DNA from: an uncultured beta proteobacterium
Lineage (GTDB): Bacteria; Pseudomonadota; Gammaproteobacteria; Burkholderiales; Burkholderiaceae_C
Length of the DNA stretch: 64,000 nt
Reading direction: 5' to 3'
Assembly (NCBI GenBank): GCA_903832285.1
Contig: CAILAY010000009.1
Span: 62,001-126,000, forward strand
The notes below the pieces were generated by a model. It made no database searches and was not told the origin of the DNA. It worked only from the letters and a program-made list of their open reading frames with translations. The position numbers and the translations under genes are program-made. Positions 52,381 through 62,079 of this stretch are shown piece after piece. Positions within the stretch are counted from its first letter, which is position 1. The number at the start of each line of letters is the position of its first letter.

Positions 52381-54468
52381 ATGACAACTGCCGCAACCGC
52401 GCCTGAAGGCGTTTCCGGCGGCGCCCTGACCGGCGATGCGATACGTCTGCCCAATGCCACCGGACTGCATGCGCGACCGGCTGCATTGCTGGTGGCACTG
52501 GCCAAGAAATACCAATCCAATATCCGCCTGGTGCGCGGCACCGACGAAGCCAACGCCAAGTCGGTGGTCTCCATCATGGGTTTGGGCACTCAGCATGGCG
52601 ACATCCTCCGCGTCAAGGCCACGGGCACCGACGCCGCAGAAGCGATCAGCGCGATTTCGGCCCTGCTGACTGAGGGCTGTGGCGAGCAGCGTGAACCGGG
52701 TTCATCGGCCACGGCATCCGTACTCACGTCGTTGCCCCTGACGGCGTCCACTGAATCCACGCAGGCTACGGCGGTGTCAGTGACTGCGCTGGCCGGCGTA
52801 TGCGCGTCACCGGGCTTGGCCGTGGGGCGCATCGTGCAATTCCGGCAGGACGTGATCGTCATCGCCGAAACGGGCGAATCGATTGAACTCGAACGCCGCA
52901 AACTGGAGGCTGCTCTGGATGCGGCGCATGTTCAGATCGAGGCCCTTAAAAGCCGTCTGAGCGACCCGGCGGGCGCCAAGATACTGGACGCTCATCAGGA
53001 GTTGCTGCAGGACCCCGATCTGGTCGAAGCGGCCACCGCTGGCATGCTCCAAAAGCAGAGTGCGGGCCACGCCTGGCGCGCCGCATTCATGCGGGTATCG
53101 ACGCGTCTGGAAAGCTTGGAGGGCGCGCACAACGCCCTGCTGCGCGAACGCGGCAACGACATCCGCGACGTGGGCAGGCGTGTGCTCTCGCTGCTCGCAG
53201 GCGTGAAGCAAGTACAGATTGAGTTGCCGCAGGACGCGATCCTGATTGCTGAAGAACTCACGCCGTCCGATACGGCCTCGCTGGACCGCAGCAAGTTGCT
53301 GGGCTTTTGTACTACTACCGGTGGCGCCACCAGCCACGTCGCGATTCTTGCCCGCTCCTTCGGCATCCCGGCGCTGTGCGGCGTGGACGACGCCGCGCTG
53401 ACGCTGGCTGAAGGCACGTTGGTCGTGCTCGACGGCGCGCAAGGCCTGCTGCACCATCAGCCCACTGAAGCCGATGTGACTCGCGCACAGGATCGCGTCG
53501 CGCAGCAGGCTGCCCGCCGGGAGCAGGAAAAGACGCTGGCCAAAGACGCCGCCGTGACCACCGATGGGCAGCGCATCGAGGTGGTGGCAAATGTGCGCAA
53601 CGCCGACGAGGCGCGCGAAGCGGTGGCCTTGGGCGGTGAAGGCGTTGGGCTGTTGCGCTCGGAATTTTTGTTCGATGAGCGCAGCACCGCGCCGAGCGAG
53701 GACGAGCAAGCGGCAGCCTACGTGGCCGTAGCCGACACGTTGGGTGCGCAGCGCACCTTGGTGATACGCACGCTCGATGTCGGCGGCGACAAACCACTGC
53801 CGTATCTGCCGCTCCCCAAAGAGGACAACCCTTTCCTGGGTCTGCGCGGCGTGCGTGTGAGCCTGGATCAGCCTGCGATGTTTCGCACCCAGTTGCGCGC
53901 CATCCTGCGCACCGCCGGCAAGGCGCGGCTGCACGTCATGTTTCCGATGATCGCCACGCTGGAAGAATTGCGCGAAGCCAAGGCGATACTCGCCGAAGAA
54001 GCTGCCGCCACCGGTCACACCGACTTCAAGGTCGGCATCATGATCGAAGTACCCTCGGCGGCGCTGATGGCGGATCAGTTCGCACGCGAGGCCGACTTCT
54101 TCTCCATCGGCACCAACGACCTGACCCAGTACACGCTGGCGATGGACCGTGGTCACCCCAAACTGGCGAAGAAGGCCGACGGCCTGCATCCGTCCGTGCT
54201 GAAGATGATTGCGCTCACCTGCGAGGGGGCGGCCCGGCACGGCAAGTGGGTCGGCGTGTGCGGTGGCATGGCCTCGGACGCGATGGCGGTGCCGGTGTTG
54301 ATCGGTTTGGGCGTGCAGGAACTGTCGGCGTCGGTGCCAGCGATACCCGCGATCAAGGCGCTGGTGCGGCGCCTGTCGCTGGCCGATTGCAAATTGCTGG
54401 CGCAGGAAGTGATTCAATTGGGCACGGCGACGGAAGTGCGCGCGCGCCTGGCGGCATTTGCAGAGTGA
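52381..54468 (+). CDS. PTS phosphocarrier HPr-enzyme I fusion
   Basis: A 695-residue cytoplasmic protein. Residues 18-100 form an HPr domain with the phosphorylation site His30 in LPNATGLHARPAALL. After a short alanine/threonine linker, enzyme I occupies about 135-695: the swivelling-domain active His319 in TTTGGATSHVAILARSFG and the PEP-binding GLLRSEFLF, IRTLDVGGDKPLPYL, SIGTNDLTQYTLAMDR and VCGGMASD with the catalytic cysteine. No EIIA is fused, unlike the EIIA-HPr-EI form of NagF; EIIA is at the end of the NagE gene downstream. It starts 6 bp after nagX. Confidence 0.93.
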   Translation: MTTAATAPEGVSGGALTGDAIRLPNATGLHARPAALLVALAKKYQSNIRLVRGTDEANAKSVVSIMGLGTQHGDILRVKATGTDAAEAISAISALLTEGCGEQREPGSSATASVLTSLPLTASTESTQATAVSVTALAGVCASPGLAVGRIVQFRQDVIVIAETGESIELERRKLEAALDAAHVQIEALKSRLSDPAGAKILDAHQELLQDPDLVEAATAGMLQKQSAGHAWRAAFMRVSTRLESLEGAHNALLRERGNDIRDVGRRVLSLLAGVKQVQIELPQDAILIAEELTPSDTASLDRSKLLGFCTTTGGATSHVAILARSFGIPALCGVDDAALTLAEGTLVVLDGAQGLLHHQPTEADVTRAQDRVAQQAARREQEKTLAKDAAVTTDGQRIEVVANVRNADEAREAVALGGEGVGLLRSEFLFDERSTAPSEDEQAAAYVAVADTLGAQRTLVIRTLDVGGDKPLPYLPLPKEDNPFLGLRGVRVSLDQPAMFRTQLRAILRTAGKARLHVMFPMIATLEELREAKAILAEEAAATGHTDFKVGIMIEVPSAALMADQFAREADFFSIGTNDLTQYTLAMDRGHPKLAKKADGLHPSVLKMIALTCEGAARHGKWVGVCGGMASDAMAVPVLIGLGVQELSASVPAIPAIKALVRRLSLADCKLLAQEVIQLGTATEVRARLAAFAE

Positions 54469-54511
54469 GTGTGGGGCCGATATTTTGATAATTTGAAACA
54501 GGAGACTTGCC

Positions 54512-56533
54512 GTGAATATTCTGGGTTATCTGCAAAAAATTGGCCGCGCACTGATGGTGCCGGTGGCAACTCTGCCCGCTGCCGCCATCATGATGGGCAT
54601 TGGCTACTGGATCGACCCCACGGGCTGGGGATCGGGTAATGCCGCAGCAGCGCTGCTGATCAAGGCTGGCGCCGCCATCATCGACAACATGTCGATCCTG
54701 TTTGCGGTGGGTGTGGCCTACGGCATGTCCAAAGACAAGGATGGCGCAGCGGCACTCGCGGGTCTGGTGGGCTACTACGTGCTGACCAGCCTGCTATCGC
54801 CGGGCGCGGTGTCGCAAATCCAGGGCATTCCCCTGGATCAGGTACCCAAGGCGTTTGGCAAGATCAACAACCAGTTCGTCGGCATCCTGACTGGCGTGAT
54901 TGCGGCGGAGTTGTACAACCGCTTCAGCCAGGTGGAGCTGCACAAGGCACTGGCGTTCTTCAGTGGGCGAAGGCTGGTGCCCATCGTGACCTCGTTCGTC
55001 ATGATCTTCGTGGCCTTTGTACTGATGGCGGTCTGGCCCGTGATCTACAACGGCCTCGTCACCTTCGGCATGAACATCAAGGACCTGGGGCCGATCGGCG
55101 CCGGCATCTATGGCTTCTTCAATCGACTGCTGATTCCGATCGGCCTGCACCATGCGCTGAACTCGGTGTTCTGGTTTGACGTGGCCGGCATCAACGACAT
55201 CCCCAACTTTATGGGTGGTGCAAAAGCCCTGGCCGAGGGCAAGGCGGTACTCGGCGTGACCGGCATGTACCAGGCCGGCTTCTTCCCCATCATGATGTTC
55301 GGCCTGCCCGGCGCAGCACTGGCGATTTACCACACGTCCAAACCGGAAAACAAAGTGCGCGTGGCATCGATCATGATTGCCGCGGGCTTCGCCTCGTTCT
55401 TCACCGGCGTCACCGAGCCGCTGGAATTCTCGTTCATGTTTGTGGCGCCGCTGCTTTACCTGTTGCACGCTTTTCTGGCGGGCATGTCGGTCTACATTGC
55501 AGCGTCGATGCACTGGATTTCGGGCTTCGGTTTCAGCGCCGGCATGGTCGACATGGTGCTGTCATCGCGCAACCCCCTGGCCAGCCACTGGTACATGCTG
55601 ATCGTGCAGGGTGCCGCGTTCTTCGCGGTCTACTACTTCGCATTCCGCACCGCGATCACGGCGCTGAATCTGAAAACGCCGGGACGCGAAGACGACGATG
55701 CGCAGCTTGCCGTTGCGCCCTCGGCGGCAGCGCCCGGCAACACGGCCGAGCTGGCCCGCGCCTACATCGGCGTCATCGGAGGTGCGGCCAACGTGGTGAA
55801 TGTGGATGCCTGCATCACGCGGCTGCGTCTCACCGTGAAGGACGCAGACCAGGTCAACGTGGCGGCCGCGAAAGGCCTTGGCGCCAGCGGCGTCATCAAG
55901 CTCAATCAGCAAAACGTGCAGATCGTTGTGGGCCCCACAGCCGAGCTCATTGCGGGCTCGCTGCGCGCCCAGCTGGCCGGATCAGTCGTTGCGCCGGGAG
56001 CCGCTGCGCCTGTGGTTTCGCCTGCTCCCGGTGCACTCGCTGCTGCCGCTGCCGCCGTGGATGGCCAACCGCACGAGACTGTGCTGCTGGCGCCCGTGAG
56101 CGGCGACGTGGTGGCGCTGGAAGATGTGCCCGACCCGGCCTTTGCCAGCAAGGCAGTAGGCGAAGGAGTGGCCATCCGCCCCACCGGCAAGCTGGTGGTT
56201 GCGCCCTGCGCCGGGACGCTGGTGAGCATTTTCAACACCAACCATGCCTTTGCCATGGTGACCGACGCGGGCGCTGAAATCATCGTGCACATAGGCATTG
56301 AGACCGTCAAGCTCGGTGGCCAGGGGTTCAAGCGCCTCGCCCATGCCGGGGCAGAAGTGAAGGCCGGCGACCCGGTGCTGGAGCTGGATCTGGATTACCT
56401 CAAGGCCCATGCCGTCTCGACGATCAGCCCCGTGGTGCTGTCCAACGCCGATGAATTCGGTGCACTGACACATATGGCCAGCGGCGCGGTGGAAGCGGGC
56501 AAGACCGTGTTGTTCAAGTTCAGGAAAGCCTGA
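54512..56533 (+). CDS. nagE: PTS N-acetylglucosamine-specific EIICBA component
   Basis: A 673-residue membrane permease. EIIC (about 1-385) has multiple helices with GLHHALNSVFWFDV and GVTEPLEFSFMFVAPLLY, the sugar-binding regions. EIIB (about 412-490) has the phosphocysteine Cys434 in VDACITRLRLTV. EIIA (about 520-673) is of the Crr type with His578 (NTNHAF) and the phosphohistidine His593 (IIVHIGIET). Together with the upstream HPr-EI it makes a complete phosphorelay for GlcNAc. The start is ATG 54512 with CAGGAGACTTGCC upstream, 43 bp after the HPr-EI stop. Confidence 0.94.
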   Translation: MNILGYLQKIGRALMVPVATLPAAAIMMGIGYWIDPTGWGSGNAAAALLIKAGAAIIDNMSILFAVGVAYGMSKDKDGAAALAGLVGYYVLTSLLSPGAVSQIQGIPLDQVPKAFGKINNQFVGILTGVIAAELYNRFSQVELHKALAFFSGRRLVPIVTSFVMIFVAFVLMAVWPVIYNGLVTFGMNIKDLGPIGAGIYGFFNRLLIPIGLHHALNSVFWFDVAGINDIPNFMGGAKALAEGKAVLGVTGMYQAGFFPIMMFGLPGAALAIYHTSKPENKVRVASIMIAAGFASFFTGVTEPLEFSFMFVAPLLYLLHAFLAGMSVYIAASMHWISGFGFSAGMVDMVLSSRNPLASHWYMLIVQGAAFFAVYYFAFRTAITALNLKTPGREDDDAQLAVAPSAAAPGNTAELARAYIGVIGGAANVVNVDACITRLRLTVKDADQVNVAAAKGLGASGVIKLNQQNVQIVVGPTAELIAGSLRAQLAGSVVAPGAAAPVVSPAPGALAAAAAAVDGQPHETVLLAPVSGDVVALEDVPDPAFASKAVGEGVAIRPTGKLVVAPCAGTLVSIFNTNHAFAMVTDAGAEIIVHIGIETVKLGGQGFKRLAHAGAEVKAGDPVLELDLDYLKAHAVSTISPVVLSNADEFGALTHMASGAVEAGKTVLFKFRKA

Positions 56534-56535
56534 CT

Positions 56536-59094
56536 ATGCGGCGTTGGAGCAAGGCCCTGTGGATGGTTCTGGTAACACTGCTGCTGGGCACGTCGCTCGT
56601 GGCGCAGGCCACAGCGTTGTCTTCAGCGACGCCAGCGCCATTACAACTGCGTTGGGAAGTGCAGCGCAGCGTGTTCACACCCGACAACTCTGATGGCCGC
56701 TCCTGGTCTTCCTTCACGCTCACCAACAAGGCCGACAAATCGCTGCCCGCGCAGGGCTGGGCCATCTACTTCAACTGTGTTGCCGGGGTGAACTTGAAGG
56801 AGGTGGAAGGGCCTTTCGTGATGGAACACATGGGTGGCACCTGGTACCGCTTTCGACCGGTCGCAGGATTTTCCGCCCTGGCTTCGGGACAAAGCACGCG
56901 GCTGTCGTTCTTCCATCCCGAGGTCATGACCAAGACGGCCAAGGGCCCAACCGGGCCCTACATCGTTTTTGACGATGCGCCGAGCATGGGACACGCGATC
57001 ACCGACTATGCGTTGGCGCCCTTCACACGGCCCGAGCAATGGGATCACGGCGCAACTGACCCCATGCCCATCGTCACAGCGCAAGAGCAGTTCAGGCGCA
57101 ATGCCAACATTGCGGACGTGGCCGAGGATGCGCTCCCACCGTTGTTCCCAACACCGAAAACTTTCGAACGTCGCGTTGGCGCATTGCACTGGACGACGCT
57201 GCCGAGCGTGGTTGGCTCCGCAAAATTGAAGGCCGAGATGGCGCAAGCAACTGCCATTCTCAAGCCCTTCTTTGCATCAGCAAAGAAAGACCGAGCAGGC
57301 CCGGGTGTGCATCTGGCCATTGCACCCATTGCTGGTCAGGCCGGGGACGAAGCCTACGAGCTGAACATCGACCCCACGACCGGCATCACTCTCACCGGCA
57401 ACTCAGCCGCGGGTGTGGCGTTGGGACTGCGATCACTGCGCCAGTTGTTGCCCCTTCAACCTCAACCGCAGCAGGATCTGACGTTGTCGGCGCGACACAT
57501 CAGCGATGCCCCGCGCTTTGCTTACCGCGGCCTGCAACTCGACGTGGCACGCAACTTCCAGCCCAAGGCCACGGTACTGCGCCTGCTGGAATTGATGGCG
57601 CGCTACAAGCTCAACAAATTTCACTTCCACCTGACCGACGACGAAGGCTGGCGTCTGGAGATTCCGGGCCTGCCGGAACTCACGAACGTCGGTGCACGCC
57701 GCGGCCACACGCTGGCAGGGCACGAGTTTCTGCAACCCGCCTACGGCTCCGGCCCGGATGTGAACGACGCCTTCGGCAGCGGCTTCTATACAGCAGCCGA
57801 CTACATCGAGATCCTGAAGTATGCGGCCTCACTCCACATTGAAGTCATCCCCGAAATCGAAATGCCGGGCCACGCACGCGCCGCCGTCAAGTCAATGGAA
57901 AGCCGCTACCTCCAGCTGCAAAAAGCCGGTCGCAAGGACGCAGCGCGGTACCTGCTGAATGACCTGGACGACAAGTCGGTCTACCGCTCGCCCCAGTTCT
58001 ACACCGACCATGTGATGAATCCGGGCCTGCCTTCGACCTACGCCTTCATCCAGCGCGTGGTCGATCAGGTGGTGAAGCTGCACAAACAGGCGGGCGTGAA
58101 GCTCAACACCATCCACGTAGGCGCTGACGAGTTGCCAAACGGCGCCTGGGAAAAGTCCCCCGCCACGCTCGCGTTGATGCAGCGCGAAAAGCTGGCCTCC
58201 ACGACTGAGGTTTGGGATTATTTCTACGGTCGAGTGAACCAGATGCTGGCGCGCCATGGCCTCTTCGCTTCGGGCTGGGAGGAACTGGGGGCGCGCAAGG
58301 TCAAACTGCGCGGTGAAAACAAACTTATCCCGAACCCAACCTTCACGCACAGCAACTTCCGGCTCTACGTCTGGAACAACCTGGACGATGCGGAAGACCT
58401 GGCCTACCGCATGGCCAACGCCGGCTACCAGACGATTCTGGCGCCGGCCACGAACCTGTATTTCGACATGGGGTACAACAAGAATCCGGATGAGCCGGGC
58501 GTCAACTGGGCCGCCTATACTGATCTGGACACGGTGTTTGATTTCATCCCTTTTGACTCCACCCGCAAGGCGACCACCGACGCCTCGCCCAAGCCTGGCA
58601 TGGACGGTTTGACCGATTACGGACAGCGCCATATCGTCGGTCTGGAAGGTGTGCTGTTCAGCGAGACCGTGCGCTCACGCGACCTCATGGACTATCTGCT
58701 GATGCCACGCCTGTTGGCGCTGGCCGAGCGCGCCTGGGCACCGGACCCGGCGTGGACGCAGGAGCGCGACGCTGCCAAGGCCAGACTGCTGCACGACGCC
58801 GACTGGTCCGTTTTTGTGAATCAAATCGGCAAGCATGCGTTGCCGCAACTGGATGCTCAATTCCCCGGCGTGCTGTACCGCATCCCGCCACCGGGACTGA
58901 AGGTAATCGACGGCAAGGTGCTGGTGAACACTCAGTTTCCCGGCTTCGCTTTGCGCTACACCAGCGACGGCAGCGAACCCAACGCCAGCAGTCCGCTCGT
59001 GACCGGTCCGATCACGGCCAAGGGCGTGGTCCAGGTGGCGGCGTTCAATCGGACAGGTCGTCAGGGCAAGGCGTCGCGGGTCGAGAATCCGTAA
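56536..59094 (+). CDS. Beta-N-acetylhexosaminidase (GH20), exported
   Basis: An 852-residue enzyme with an N-terminal signal peptide (MRRWSKALWMVLVTLLL..., VAQA). The order is a CHB/HEX carbohydrate-binding domain (about 35-190), a GH20b domain (about 200-340), the GH20 barrel (about 340-760) and a C-terminal HEX_C domain. The catalytic pair Asp531-Glu532 lies in HVGADELPNGAW; RGLQLDVARNFQPKATVLRL opens the barrel. It trims GlcNAc from chitobiose or chitooligosaccharides, probably in the periplasm. It starts 2 bp after the nagE stop. Confidence 0.93.
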   Translation: MRRWSKALWMVLVTLLLGTSLVAQATALSSATPAPLQLRWEVQRSVFTPDNSDGRSWSSFTLTNKADKSLPAQGWAIYFNCVAGVNLKEVEGPFVMEHMGGTWYRFRPVAGFSALASGQSTRLSFFHPEVMTKTAKGPTGPYIVFDDAPSMGHAITDYALAPFTRPEQWDHGATDPMPIVTAQEQFRRNANIADVAEDALPPLFPTPKTFERRVGALHWTTLPSVVGSAKLKAEMAQATAILKPFFASAKKDRAGPGVHLAIAPIAGQAGDEAYELNIDPTTGITLTGNSAAGVALGLRSLRQLLPLQPQPQQDLTLSARHISDAPRFAYRGLQLDVARNFQPKATVLRLLELMARYKLNKFHFHLTDDEGWRLEIPGLPELTNVGARRGHTLAGHEFLQPAYGSGPDVNDAFGSGFYTAADYIEILKYAASLHIEVIPEIEMPGHARAAVKSMESRYLQLQKAGRKDAARYLLNDLDDKSVYRSPQFYTDHVMNPGLPSTYAFIQRVVDQVVKLHKQAGVKLNTIHVGADELPNGAWEKSPATLALMQREKLASTTEVWDYFYGRVNQMLARHGLFASGWEELGARKVKLRGENKLIPNPTFTHSNFRLYVWNNLDDAEDLAYRMANAGYQTILAPATNLYFDMGYNKNPDEPGVNWAAYTDLDTVFDFIPFDSTRKATTDASPKPGMDGLTDYGQRHIVGLEGVLFSETVRSRDLMDYLLMPRLLALAERAWAPDPAWTQERDAAKARLLHDADWSVFVNQIGKHALPQLDAQFPGVLYRIPPPGLKVIDGKVLVNTQFPGFALRYTSDGSEPNASSPLVTGPITAKGVVQVAAFNRTGRQGKASRVENP

Positions 59095-59217
59095 CACGAT
59101 TGGCACCTGTTGCCGCGTCGCAGCCAATGCAGCCAAGCCGGTTAAAGGCTGCGCACGCATGCCAGCCGTCGCATGAGACGTGACAGACTCTCCCCTTCGC
59201 TTTCGGGACTCAACACG

Positions 59218-61476
59218 ATGCACTCTTTAAGTTCAACTTTCCGCGGCGGGCTTGCGTTGCTCGCGGCACTGCTGTTCAGCATGACCGGTGCCGCCCATGC
59301 AGCCACCTCCACCGACGCCATCATGCTGCCCCAAGCGCGGTTTGCCACCGGCGACAACGTCGCCTGGCGTGATCCGGATTTCGACGACAGCGGCTGGAAA
59401 GTGATCAACACCACGCAGTACTATGAAGCCCAGGGCTACGACGGCTACGACGGCTATTCCTGGTATCGCATCCACGTGACGATCCCCTCGACGCTCAAGG
59501 CCAGCAGTGACTGGCCCGAGCGGCTGCGGATCTATCTGTCGGCAATCGACGACACCGATGAGTCCTACTTCAACGGCGTGCGAATCGGCAAGACCGGGAG
59601 CATGCCCAGCGATCCTCAAGGGTACGAAAGTCGCTGGGAGACGCCTCGCGACTACGCGGTGGACTTGCGGGCCGGTGTCGTTCGCTGGGATCGCGACAAC
59701 GTGATCGCGGTGCGCGTATATGACGGCGGTGGTGGTGGCGGCTTCTACAAGGACATGCCGTATCTGGCCATTCCACAACGGGTGGACGGCCTGCTCTTTG
59801 ACGCGGATCTGGCGCACCACCACTTCCTTGCGAATGGACGCGTGCAGACCACGCTGAACGTGCGCAATCGCTACCCGGTGGTGCAACGCGGCGTGCTGCA
59901 TGTCGAGGTGCGCGACCTGGTCACCGGGCGCGTGCTGCTGACGCGCCAACGCGCGCTCGTTATTGCTCCAGAGAAGAGTGTGTCGTCGCAGTGGACCTTT
60001 CCTGCACGGCCCGGGATCCAGGCCAGCTATCGCTTTGTGGACGCCAGGTCTGGCCGGGTTGCCACGGCCACTCACGACCTGCCCTACCGGCTCACGCCAC
60101 CCGACGCGCCCACGCCCACCTTGCACGGCGCGCGGCTGCTGGGCGCGCGTCCCGGCACGCCGCTGTACTACAGGATTGCCGCTACCGGGCGTGCGCCGCT
60201 GCACTTCGAAGCACAGGGCCTGCCAGAGGGATTGACGTTGAACGCAGACAGCGGTGTCATCATGGGTACCACGCCTGCCGCAGGCAGCTACCCGGTGCAA
60301 TTGCGCGTGCGCAATGCGCTGGGTAACGCCACGCGCGAGTGGACACTGGTGGCCGGCGAGCAACTCGCCTTGACGCCACCCATGGGCTGGAACAGTTGGA
60401 ACGCCTACGGCTTGAACGTCAGCGACACGCTGGTGCGCAAGGCCGCGCAGGTTTTCATCGACAAGGGGCTGGCGGCCAAAGGCTGGAACGCGATCAATAT
60501 CGACGATGGCTGGGAGGCTGCAGCGCGCCGCACCGATGGCGCGATCATGAGCAACGCACGTTTTCCCGACATGAAGGCGCTGGGCGATTTTCTTCATGAA
60601 CGGGGATTGCGCTTTGGCATTTATTCTTCTCCCGGTGCGACCACTTGCGGGGGCTATCTGGGCTCGCTCGGCCATGAACTCCAGGACGCCGCAAGTTACG
60701 CAAGCTGGGGCGTGGATTACCTGAAGTACGACCTCTGCAGTTACTCGGCGAAGATGTCCAAATCTCCCTCACTGGAGGAGCACCAGAAGCCCTATCGCCT
60801 GATGGGCCAGGCGCTGCGCAACCAGGCGCGCAGCATCGTCTTCAGCCTTTGCCAGTATGGCGAGCAGCAGGTCTGGACCTGGGGTGCATCGGTGGGCGGT
60901 AGTGCCTGGCGCATGACTGGCGACATCGTCGACAACTGGAACAGCCTGTTGGAGACCGGTTTCTCGCAGGCGCCCTACACCGGCTTCGTGGCGCCCGGGC
61001 GCTGGAACGACCCCGACATGCTGGTGCTGGGACAAGTGGGGTGGGGCGACGCGCTGCACCCGTCGCGCCTGACGCCCGACGAGCAGTACAGCCACATCAG
61101 CCTGTGGAGCCTGCTGGCCGCACCGCTGCTGTTGGGCAACGACCTGCCAAGCCTGGACGAGTTCACACTCGGCCTTCTCACCAACCACGACGTCATCGCC
61201 ATCAACCAGGACGCGCTGGGCAAGGCGGCACAGCGGGTGCTGAACCGGGACGGCTGGCAGGTGTGGGTGAAGGACCTGGAAGGCGGCGCCAAAGCGGTTG
61301 GCGTCTTCAACATGGGCGCCAGCTTGCGTTCGACCCAAGTCGAATCAAGCCTCTTCGGACGCGAGCGCCGATTCCGGTTGCGCGACGCGTGGCGCCAGCA
61401 AGACATGGGCGCTCGCTCTGACAGCATCGCAGCGACCGTGCCGGCGCACGGCGTGATGTTATTCGTGGTTCAGTAG
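59218..61476 (+). CDS. GH27 alpha-galactosidase/alpha-N-acetylgalactosaminidase with N-terminal accessory domain
   Basis: A 752-residue exported enzyme. ATG 59218 starts a proper signal peptide (MHSLSSTFRGGLALLAALLF..., AAHA); ATG 59173 upstream has no such logic. Residues about 30-195 look like a galactose-binding/jelly-roll domain (WRDPDFDDSGWKVI), then a linker with an Ig-like putative domain (about 300-375; YYRIAATGRAPLHFEAQGLP). The GH27 barrel follows: LTPPMGWNSWNAYGL, nucleophile Asp505 in YLKYDLCSY and the acid/base motif RWNDPDML (596-603). The C-terminus is a beta domain. It sits at the end of a GlcNAc cluster, so GalNAc-containing glycans are possible targets; the family also includes plain alpha-galactosidases. 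Confidence 0.9.
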   Translation: MHSLSSTFRGGLALLAALLFSMTGAAHAATSTDAIMLPQARFATGDNVAWRDPDFDDSGWKVINTTQYYEAQGYDGYDGYSWYRIHVTIPSTLKASSDWPERLRIYLSAIDDTDESYFNGVRIGKTGSMPSDPQGYESRWETPRDYAVDLRAGVVRWDRDNVIAVRVYDGGGGGGFYKDMPYLAIPQRVDGLLFDADLAHHHFLANGRVQTTLNVRNRYPVVQRGVLHVEVRDLVTGRVLLTRQRALVIAPEKSVSSQWTFPARPGIQASYRFVDARSGRVATATHDLPYRLTPPDAPTPTLHGARLLGARPGTPLYYRIAATGRAPLHFEAQGLPEGLTLNADSGVIMGTTPAAGSYPVQLRVRNALGNATREWTLVAGEQLALTPPMGWNSWNAYGLNVSDTLVRKAAQVFIDKGLAAKGWNAINIDDGWEAAARRTDGAIMSNARFPDMKALGDFLHERGLRFGIYSSPGATTCGGYLGSLGHELQDAASYASWGVDYLKYDLCSYSAKMSKSPSLEEHQKPYRLMGQALRNQARSIVFSLCQYGEQQVWTWGASVGGSAWRMTGDIVDNWNSLLETGFSQAPYTGFVAPGRWNDPDMLVLGQVGWGDALHPSRLTPDEQYSHISLWSLLAAPLLLGNDLPSLDEFTLGLLTNHDVIAINQDALGKAAQRVLNRDGWQVWVKDLEGGAKAVGVFNMGASLRSTQVESSLFGRERRFRLRDAWRQQDMGARSDSIAATVPAHGVMLFVVQ

Positions 61477-62079
61477 TGGGCCGGTAGCACCAAACTCCGC
61501 ACGGGGTTCGCTTTCATTCCTTTCGACCACCTGCACTACCCGCCGAATGGCGCGACACCCTTGAGTGGCACGGTGACCTGACCGACTATTGCCAGCGTTC
61601 AATCGTACGGGTCACCAAAGCGGTACATCACGTATCCAGAATCGGTGCGTGGCCGAGTATCGACTGGTTGGAATTGATGAGTGCTTGTGCGGGCCGGGTG
61701 CGCGCTGCGTCCGCAGGCCACTGCTCGGACCTCGAAGCCTGTAGGTACATACGCAACGCATTTTTCGTGACCATCTGCAATGGTCCGGATTGCAACGGGC
61801 TGTTGCCCTGTCGCACTTTGAGGTTGCCCTATACAGCTGCACTGTAATAGTTTTCCACTTCTTGCTGAAGCACACGCTCGTATCTGCGCTGCCATTCAAT
61901 TCTGGTGCTGCCCGTGCGGCAGCAAGATCGTTCCCGATATCGTCGCTGGAGGCGGTTCTGATGGTCTTGGTGGGGGTCTCACGACGGTTCTGCTGGGTAA
62001 CCTGATCCACCAGGACTACGCCAAGCGTCAGGCGCCGCCATCCGGCGCCAATAGAGACGCCGGCTGAGCCCGCTATAAC
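61477..62079. other. Intergenic region without a supported gene; possible decayed permease remnant
   Basis: About 600 bp lie between the convergent GH27 and glgA genes. Base composition looks less GC-rich than the flanks. I see no confident gene. On the plus strand, around 61963-62067, a frame reads LGGGLTTVLLGNLIHQDYAK and ends in TGA. It is weakly like the C-terminal loop of PotB-type spermidine/putrescine permeases, but without a start or full domain. Minus-strand frames of up to 132 codons have Arg/Ser-rich composition and no recognisable motif. Confidence 0.3.

Noticed and set aside
52807-54417. A 536-codon minus-strand open frame
   Set aside because: It lies wholly opposite the HPr-EI gene; composition is R/H/Q-rich, typical of a shadow frame in GC-rich DNA.
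59233-60675. A 480-codon minus-strand open frame
   Set aside because: It lies opposite the GH27 gene and has no domain-like sequence.
61612-62010. A 132-codon minus-strand frame in the intergenic region
   Set aside because: Arg/Ser/Thr-rich, no ribosome-binding site and no recognisable domain.
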